This document shows positions 57,287 to 64,000 of a stretch of 64,000 nucleotides of DNA, in pieces (the stretch's first letter is position 1; the number at the start of each line of letters is the position of its first letter). The notes beneath the pieces were generated by a model. That model saw nothing but the letters and a program-made list of their open reading frames with translations, searched no databases and was not told the origin of the DNA. The position numbers were made by a program, and so were the translations under genes. The DNA lies in assembly GCA_947683425.1 (NCBI GenBank), contig CANTUQ010000035.1, forward strand, positions 4,325,001 to 4,389,000, in the 5' to 3' direction. The stretch is from Excoecaria cochinchinensis (Eukaryota; Streptophyta; Magnoliopsida; Malpighiales; Euphorbiaceae).

Positions 57287-58088
57287 TGATGCGGAACCCC
57301 AACCTATATGCAAACTAGAACGCCAACATACCATGAATATTGATCATAAACAAGTGAATAAACCCCCAATCTAAAGACCCCCAAACAAGATTGAATGGAA
57401 ACGCTTATAATAGATTGATTTAGAAAGTAAGAAGAATAAGAATCAAGCATACATTAACCATGCAAATTGCCTAAGTCTAATTCTTCATACAATAGCAAGA
57501 ATCAATAGAAATTAACTCTCACAAATTCAGTCAATGAAAATTCATTAATCATAAGATATGCAAAATGTAAAAATACAAATGAAGAAGTTCAGCCCTTTAT
57601 ATAGGCTAGGTAGCCACCACTCCCTAGAGGAGATATAATCAAACACTAACTCTAAGAGATAATTAATAAAATAAATAACAAAGATAATTCCTAACCTTTA
57701 TCTACATGTATTTGGCCACAATATGGACTAAGTACATGAATAAATAAAGATAAATACAATCTGAAAATAATCCTAAAAGCTAATGATTATCCTAAGGAAA
57801 ATGAATGTAGACTCAATTTTGGCTATAAGTGGAATTTGGCTAACTCACTCAAGATAAATTCATCCTATTGTTTCTCCATCAAATTCTATTCAATAATATC
57901 CCAAAATAATAAGTATTTATCAAGGAAAAGCCATTCCTAAAATTTAGGACCCCAAGTTCACCAATGTAGGCATAAAGCTAAATTTGACTCAAACCCATCC
58001 AAATTCAGCTCTCCCCTTTAAAATCCGGCCCCCTCATGTTTTCTAAGCCTCAATTAGTTATTTAGGCCCAACTCTTTAGAAGAGATAA
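57287..58088 (-). repeat. 5' LTR of element K, truncated by element G
   Basis: 802 bp matching 31425-32220 of the 3' LTR. A TATA-like TATATAAA lies on the minus strand at 57596-57603. It stops at GATAA (58084-58088), the left TSD of G. The rest of K's LTR must lie beyond the window. Confidence 0.9.
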
Positions 58089-58976
58089 TGATGCGAGCAC
58101 TATCAAGGAACAACAAAAGGATGAGCTAGCATTACCAAATGGTCCAATGACAAGATTTCGGGCTAAGAAGTTCAAAGAGGCACTAAAAGCTTATATGGGC
58201 CGAATTGTGGAAGCTTTGGATAGCCAAGAGGAGCTTGGGCCGTATGGCGTCAATACCAACTCAATGGGGCAGAATTGTGAAGGCCAAATGTGCATGATAA
58301 ATTTGACATGTGCAAGTCATGTGCCACTTGACATGTGCCATGCATGTGACACTTGACATGTGCACATCATGTGACACAATACATGTGCAATGCATGTGTT
58401 GCTTAATGGACTTATGGGCTGATTTGTTTGGGCTCTTAGTTTAGGCTTTTATTTATTATTTTTATTTGATTATTTGTAATATGCTAGGCCTTTTGGGCTT
58501 ATTTAAGTGAGATGGGCTTTAATTAGTTTGGGCTCATTTAATTAGCTATTTTTAGGCTTTTTGGGCTGAATTTTAAGTTAATTAGTGTGGGCTTTAGTTA
58601 TCTTGATGTAAGGCCCATGTTTTAAGGCCTATTTGATTAATTAGGGTTTTTTCTAGCTTAAGGGAGTATATATACTCCACAAAAATGAGATTGGAGGCAG
58701 ATTTGACTAATTTGATACATTTCTTTTGGCTTGGCCGAACTCATCTTTGGAGAGGATAGCTTGTCTTCTTCTTTTGCATTAAGAACATAAATTCTTATCA
58801 AGGTAATTACTTGTGGCAAATTCTGTTCTTGTGTTTAAATCAACCTAATTATTTGCGTTTCCTTTCACTTTATTGATTGGGGGTTCAATAGGGTTGGGGA
58901 TTTACTCTTATTCATATCTATGCCATATTGTATGTTCAAGGGGTTTCGGGTTCTTTAGCCTTGGGGTTCCGCATGA
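58089..58976 (+). repeat. 5' LTR of element G
   Basis: 888 bp. It starts TGATGCGAGC and ends CCGCATGA, with the terminal CA changed to GA. It encodes the polyprotein tail early in U3 (GPMTRFRAKKFKEAL, about 58141-58356). CACATG repeats span about 58305-58400. Confidence 0.9.
58663..58678 (+). promoter_or_regulatory. TATA box of element G inside a 16-bp palindrome
   Basis: GGAGTATATATACTCC is a perfect palindrome containing TATATATA (58667-58674) in U3. C has the same block with TTT in the centre. Likely core promoter. Confidence 0.6.
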
Positions 58977-58978
58977 TT

Positions 58979-58990
58979 TGGTATCTGAGC
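58979..58990 (+). other. Primer-binding site of element G, one mismatch
   Basis: TGGTATCTGAGC: one A-to-T change from the TGGTATCAGAGC of the other elements. Confidence 0.85.
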
Positions 58991-60031
58991 TTGGATTTGG
59001 ATTAAATTCTTATTTATCCATGTTTGTTTGCTATTTTTATTCATTAATTTTCTGTTTATGTGATTCCTAAAATTTAGGAACCCTTATTCATCATAGGGGC
59101 CAAAAATTTAGGAGCCTTGTTTTAGGCTGAATTCTTTGTTATTTGATCTTAAAGTTTAGGTTGTTTGCTATTCTAGTTATTAAAAATCAAAATATAAAAA
59201 AAAAAAAAAGAAAAAGAAAAAGTTGTTGGCGGCTAGAAAAGAAAAGTATACAAATTAGGATTGTTGAATTAGTTTGGGTTGGTTGTTGAATTAGAAAAGA
59301 AAAGTCATTATCTAGACATTTGGGTTTCCATATCTTGAACTAATTAAGACATAGTGGATAAGTTATTTTGTCTTAGTCTAGACATTTGGGTTTCCTTATT
59401 TGATCTTATTAAGATATATTGGTTTAAACTTTGTCTTATTTTGGACAATCATTTGGGTTTCCTAATCTTGATTCAGTTTGGACATATTGTTGCTTCCTTT
59501 TCATTTTGTCTTAGTGTGTTAACCCATATTGTATCAAATTGAATTTTCCATTTGGGAGATTTCAATTTCCGCAATCTTGCATTAGTTTTGTCATTTCTTT
59601 CATTCTTAAGTTTCCATTTTTGGTGTCTTTGTGTTTTTGCTTCCGATTACACTATAATTAACAATTTGATTCTTGTTAGTTAAATTTATACAATTCGGAC
59701 AGCATACATATCTTCACCTTGTATGCTCATTTCAACGTTCTTCATTTTGGTCTTTTGCTTCTAGTTTTGTGCCTATCTTCTTGTTAAGTATTTTCATTGC
59801 ATTCTTTTACTATAATTTGCTGCTTGTAAACTATTTTGACTTGAGTTTGAGTTCTGAAGTGCAACTGAAGACAGCAAGCCTGAGTGGTAAAAAGCTTGAG
59901 AGTGTGAGCTTAAAAGAGGGTAAAAGCCAAATTTGAGTGAAACGCGAGTGGAGTGTCACCTCTTTGAGTGTAAACACGTGAGGGAGTGTAGTGAGGCTAT
60001 TTTATTTAACATCTTTTGTAGGTAAAGCACC
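58991..60031 (+). other. Leader of element G
   Basis: No gene seen. Imperfect GACATTTGGGTTTCC repeats (about 59315-59490) match those in C and J. It ends TTTAACATCTTTTGTAG (AG at 60020-60021), 10 bases before the gag ATG. Confidence 0.6.
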
Positions 60032-63000
60032 ATGACTGACGAATCCAGTAAGAAGCAGATGTCTATAGAACAGGTTGTGTTTGCTATACAAGCAATACAA
60101 GGTACTATTGAGAATTTGTTGAGAGAAAGGGTCGACGTTAAAGAGAGGTTGGATAAATTAGAAGGGGGAACATCCAATAACTCAAGGAGAACAGCTAGGA
60201 GGGGAAGATGGATTAATGAGCGAGAGGAGGTTGATTAAGGCGATTGGGATGAAGATGATGAAGTTCAATCCGTGAGAGGTAGAGTGAGAAGAGAAGATAA
60301 AGTGGACAGTAACATCAATGCCATCAAAATGAACATTCCATCCTTTAAAGGTAGGAATGATGCTGAAGTGTATTTAGAATGGGAAAGGAAGGTGGACATG
60401 ATTTTTGCTTGTCATAACTATTCTGAAGACAAGAAAGTAAGGATAGCAGCAGTGGAGTTTAGTGATTATGCGCTGGTTTGGTGGAATGAGTTAGTTAAGA
60501 GTAGAAGGAGGAATGGGGATCCGCCTATCTCTACCTGGGAAGAAATGAAGAGAGTAATGAAGAGGAGGTTTGTACCATCCTACTACTATAGAGAGTTGCA
60601 CCAGCAATTACATAGGCTCACTCAAGGAGCTAGAACAGTGGAGGATTATCACAAGGAAATGGAGATGCTCATGATTAAAGCCAATATAGAAGAGGAAGAA
60701 GAGGTTACTATGGCTCGGTTCATGGGAGGTTTGAATAGGGAAATTGCTGATGTGGTGGACTTACAACATTATGGAGTAATGGAGGATCTAGTAAATATTG
60801 CCATGAAAGTGGAGAGACAACAAAAGCAAATGAGGGCAGCAAGGTCATTTTCAAATTCTAGCAATAAATGGAATCCGAAATGGAGTAAAAATGAAGAAAA
60901 GAAGAAGGAATACCATTCTGTTTCTAAGGAGAAAGACTATAAAAGAAATAAAGGCAAGGAAAAGAGTACTTCATTCCAAAAAGGTACTACTGATCCTACA
61001 CCTAAACTTTCTAAACATAGGGATATAAAGTGTTTTAAGTGTCAGGGACGTGGTCATTATGCATCTGAATGTCCTAATAGAAAAACTATGTTTATTAAGG
61101 GGGAAGAAATTGTTTCTGAGTCTGATAATGGGGATGAGTCTGATGGTAGTGAATTGAGTATGCCACCTTTAGAAGATTGTTCAGATAACGATGAGTGTGT
61201 TGAATATGCTGTAAAAGGGGAGGCTTTAGTTACTAGGCGTGTTTTGAATATGAATGTGAAGAAGGATGGCCTAGAACAAAGGGAACATATATTTCACACT
61301 AGATGCTTGATAAGTGGGAAGGCTTGTAGCCTAATCATAGATGGGGGTAGTTGCACTAATGTAGCTAGTACTACTTTGGTAGAAAAATTGAGCTTGAAAT
61401 GTGAAAAGCATCCTAACCCATATAGGCTGCAATGGTTAAATGATAGCGGTGAAGTTAAAGTGACCAAACAGGTGGTAGTTGCTTTTTCTATTGGTAGGTA
61501 CGCAGATGAAATTGTATGTGATGTAGTACCAATGCAAGCTGGTCATATTTTGTTGGGTAGGCCTTGGCAATTTGATAGGCGTGTTGTGCATGATGGGTAT
61601 AAGAATAGGTATTCTTTTGTGCATAATAGACATAAAATTACTCTTGCACCTTTGTCACCTAAAGAAACTTACCTTGAGCAATTGAGAAATCAACAAACTT
61701 CAAGTGGGAGTTCAGGTAGTGAGGTGAAAAAGAAAGAAGAGAGAAAAGAGGCCATGAGAGAAAAGAATAAGAATAAAGGCCCAATGGTGAGTGACTGCAC
61801 AAGTGAGCAAAAGAAAGTGGGATGTGCAGAAGAGAAAAAGTTAGTGAGTGAAAAGAAAAAGAATGATGTGAGAATTGAGAAAAAGGAAATTGAGAGTGAA
61901 AAAGTGAAGAAACAATCATGTTTTTATGCAAAACAGAGAGAAGTTAAAAGTGCGTACTTAGGCAAGAGAGCTCTAGTCTTGATTCGTTTTAAGGAAACTT
62001 TGTTTACTAAAACTGATCTTAACCCCGAGTTGCCTAGTGTTTTTGTGACTTTATTGCAGGAATATGAAGATGTCTTTCCAGAAGAAGTTCCACATGGATT
62101 ACCACCCTTAAGAGGGATTGAGCACCAGATTGATCTTGTACCCGGGGCTCAAATACCTAACCGTCCAGCTTACCGAAGCAATCCAGAGGAGACAAAGGAG
62201 TTGCAGAGGCAAGTGGATGAATTGCTTCAAAAGGGGTATGTGAGGGAAAGCATGAGTCCTTGTGCTGTACCAGTCTTATTGGTACCCAAGAAAGATGGAA
62301 CATGGAGGATGTGTGTCGATTGCAGAGCGGTCAACAAAATCACTGTAAAGTATCGCCATCCTATTCCTAGGTTAGATGATATGCTAGATGAGTTGCATGG
62401 TGCATGTATGTTCACTAAAATTGATTTAAAAAGTGGCTATCATCAAATTAGGATGAAAGAGGGAGATGAATGAAAAACTGCGTTTAAGACTAAATATGGA
62501 TTGTATGAGTGGTTAGTAATGCCTTTTGGGTTATCTAATGCACCTAGTACTTTCATGCGATTAATGAACCATGTCTTGCGTGATTTTCTTGGTAAATTTG
62601 TGGTTTTTTACTTTGATGACATTCTAGTTTATAGTAAGTGATTAGATGAACATATTATGCATGTTAAAGCTGTTTTGGATGTATTGAGAAAAGAAAAGTT
62701 GTATGCAAACCTTAAGAAGTGTTCTTTTTGCTTGGATAAAGTTGTCTTCTTAGGTTTTGTAGTGAGCTCTAAAGGAGTGGAGGTTGATTCTGAAAAGGTG
62801 AGGGCCATTCAAGAATGGCCAACGCCTAAATCAGTGACTGAGGTAAGGAGTTTCCATGGATTAGCTAGCTTTTATAGGCGGTTTGTTAGAGATTTTTCTA
62901 CTATTGCTGCACCACTGAATGAGATTGTTAAAAAGAATATTGGGTTTAAATGGGAAAAAGAGCAAGAAAATGCATTTTGCACTTTAAAAGAGAAATTATG

Positions 63001-64000
63001 TACTGCTCCTATTTTGCGTTTACCTGATTTTTCTAAGACTTTTGAGATTGAATGTGATGCTTCTGGGATTGGTATAGGTGCTGTTTTGATGCAGGAAAAT
63101 CGTCCCATAGCTTATTTCAGTGAGAAATTAAGTGGTCCAGTATTGAACTATTCCACCTATGACAAGGAGCTTTATGCATTGGTGAGAGCTCTTGAAGTGT
63201 GGGAGCACTACTTGCTGCCAAAGGAATTCGTCATACATAGTGATCACCAGTCTCTCAAGTATTTGAAGGGACAAGGTAAATTGAGTAAGAGGCACGCAAG
63301 TTGGGTTGAGTTTTTGGAAACATTTCCATATGTGATCAAATACAAGCAAGGTAAGGAAAACGTTGTGGCTGATGCACTATCTAGAAGGTATGCTTTGATT
63401 TCTATGCTTACTTCTAAGTTGCTTGGATTTGAGCATTTGAAAGATTTGTATGTTAATGATGCTGATTTTGCCACCATGTATCATGCTTGTGAAAATACTG
63501 CATTTGACAAGTACTATAGACATGAGGGATATCTTTTTAAAGGAAAACAACTTTGCATTCCTACATGTTCTATTAGGGAGTTGCTTGTTAGGGAATCACA
63601 TAGTGGGGGTTTAATGGGGCATTTTGGTGTGCACAAGACCTTAAATATGCTTAGTGAACATTTCTATTGGCCGAATATGAGGAGAGACGTAGAAAGGATT
63701 TGTGCCAAGTGCATTGCATGTAAACAAGCTAAGTCTAGATCTATGTCTCATGGACTATATACACCATTGCCTGTACCTAGTGAACCGTGGACTGATATCT
63801 CAATGGATTTTGTATTGGGTTTACTTAGGACTAGGAAGGGAAGAGATAGCATACTTGTTGTTGTGGACAGATTTAGTAAGATGGCTCATTTTATCGCTTG
63901 CCATAAAACAGATGATGCAACAAACATTGCTGATTTATTCTTTAAAGAGGTGGTTCGGCTTCATGGAGTGCCAAGAACCATTGTGTCAGATAGGGATACT
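60032..64000 (+). pseudogene. Element G gag-pol polyprotein, three nonsense codons, 3' end outside window
   Basis: One frame throughout, starting MTDESSKKQMSIEQ. Stops are at 60236 (Gln in J), 62471 (GDE then TGA, Trp in relatives) and 62639 (YSK then TGA). Order: Gag capsid (NIPSFKGRNDAEVYLEWERK), CCHC knuckle CFKCQGRGHYASEC, acidic [11 protein letters not shown], retropepsin-like [13 protein letters not shown], Lys/Glu linker, RT ([20 protein letters not shown]), RNase H ([33 protein letters not shown]), integrase HHCC ([24 protein letters not shown]) and the first two catalytic Asp regions ([13 protein letters not shown]). The frame is open from 62642 to the right edge. Confidence 0.92.

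Larger units (their letters stand above)
31425..64000 (-). mobile_element. Element K: large Gypsy host element, minus strand, interrupted by P/J, H, F and G
   Basis: 3' LTR pieces lie at 31425-32363 and 40413-40648. Pol and gag lie in pieces from 40649 to 56443. Leader and primer-binding site follow, and the 5' LTR starts at 57287 and is cut by G at 58089. H and F sit inside its pol with clean TSDs, so K is older than both. K resembles G in gag and pol more than A/F. It is inactive: several stops, a frameshift and two in-frame integrase deletions. Confidence 0.9.
58089..64000 (+). mobile_element. Element G: Gypsy element, plus strand, runs off the right edge
   Basis: 5' LTR, primer-binding site, leader, gag, protease, RT, RNase H and the first part of integrase. 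It is inserted in K's 5' LTR. Its gag is almost identical to that of J, and its LTR and leader are close to those of C, J and solo LTR S, so its family is the likely source of their mobility. Three nonsense codons make this copy inactive. Confidence 0.93.

Overview
This is plant nuclear DNA made almost entirely of nested transposable elements. I see no host gene, rRNA, tRNA or CRISPR array. The evidence is AT-rich sequence, Ty3/Gypsy polyproteins with plant-type motifs, primer-binding sites matching the 3' end of initiator tRNA-Met (TGGTATCAGAGC), and LTRs ending TGATGCG...CGCATCA with 5-bp target-site duplications (TSDs). The pol proteins look chromovirus-like. A long integrase tail without a clear chromodomain, whose reading frame runs into the 3' LTR, suggests the CRM (centromeric) lineage. 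That assignment is inference. The species cannot be told. Element names A-K, P and S are mine.

Layout. Element A (+) runs from the left edge to 24361. Its gag is split by array B (3407-16879): four identical-length 2916-bp LTRs and three 603-bp non-coding internal regions, all between one TSD pair. Its integrase is split by non-autonomous element C (-, 19557-24225), which carries a solo LTR S (20269-21160). Element D (-) enters A at 24362. A 922-bp stretch spanning C's LTR, A's integrase and D's LTR is duplicated around 612 bp of unrelated AT-rich DNA. D's pol ends at 29460 in an inverted junction with E (+), a leader and gag fragment. E's gag is split at 31425 by element K (-), which fills the rest of the window.

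Inside K are: P, a decayed PIF/Harbinger-like DNA transposon (32364-40409) that itself hosts gag-only element J (-, 35787-40189); H (42081-45433), a short non-autonomous element with an extra inverted LTR; F (-, 46331-54309), the most complete autonomous element; and G (+, 58089 to the right edge), a full-family element with three nonsense codons. Seven nesting boundaries are proved by exact TSDs (B gtact, C aaaac, S acatg, P tac, J gaggc, H caact, F tgtcc).

How they relate. A, D, E and F form one family. G and K are autonomous-type relatives. C, H and J lack protease, reverse transcriptase and integrase. In place of pol all three carry the same unrecognised acidic coding module (here called module Z), attached to three different N-termini. 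This, the B concatemer, a covarying hairpin beside every polypurine tract, and a likely intron in the 5' leader are the most interesting points. No complete undamaged autonomous element is present: F is closest, with one stop and one frameshift.
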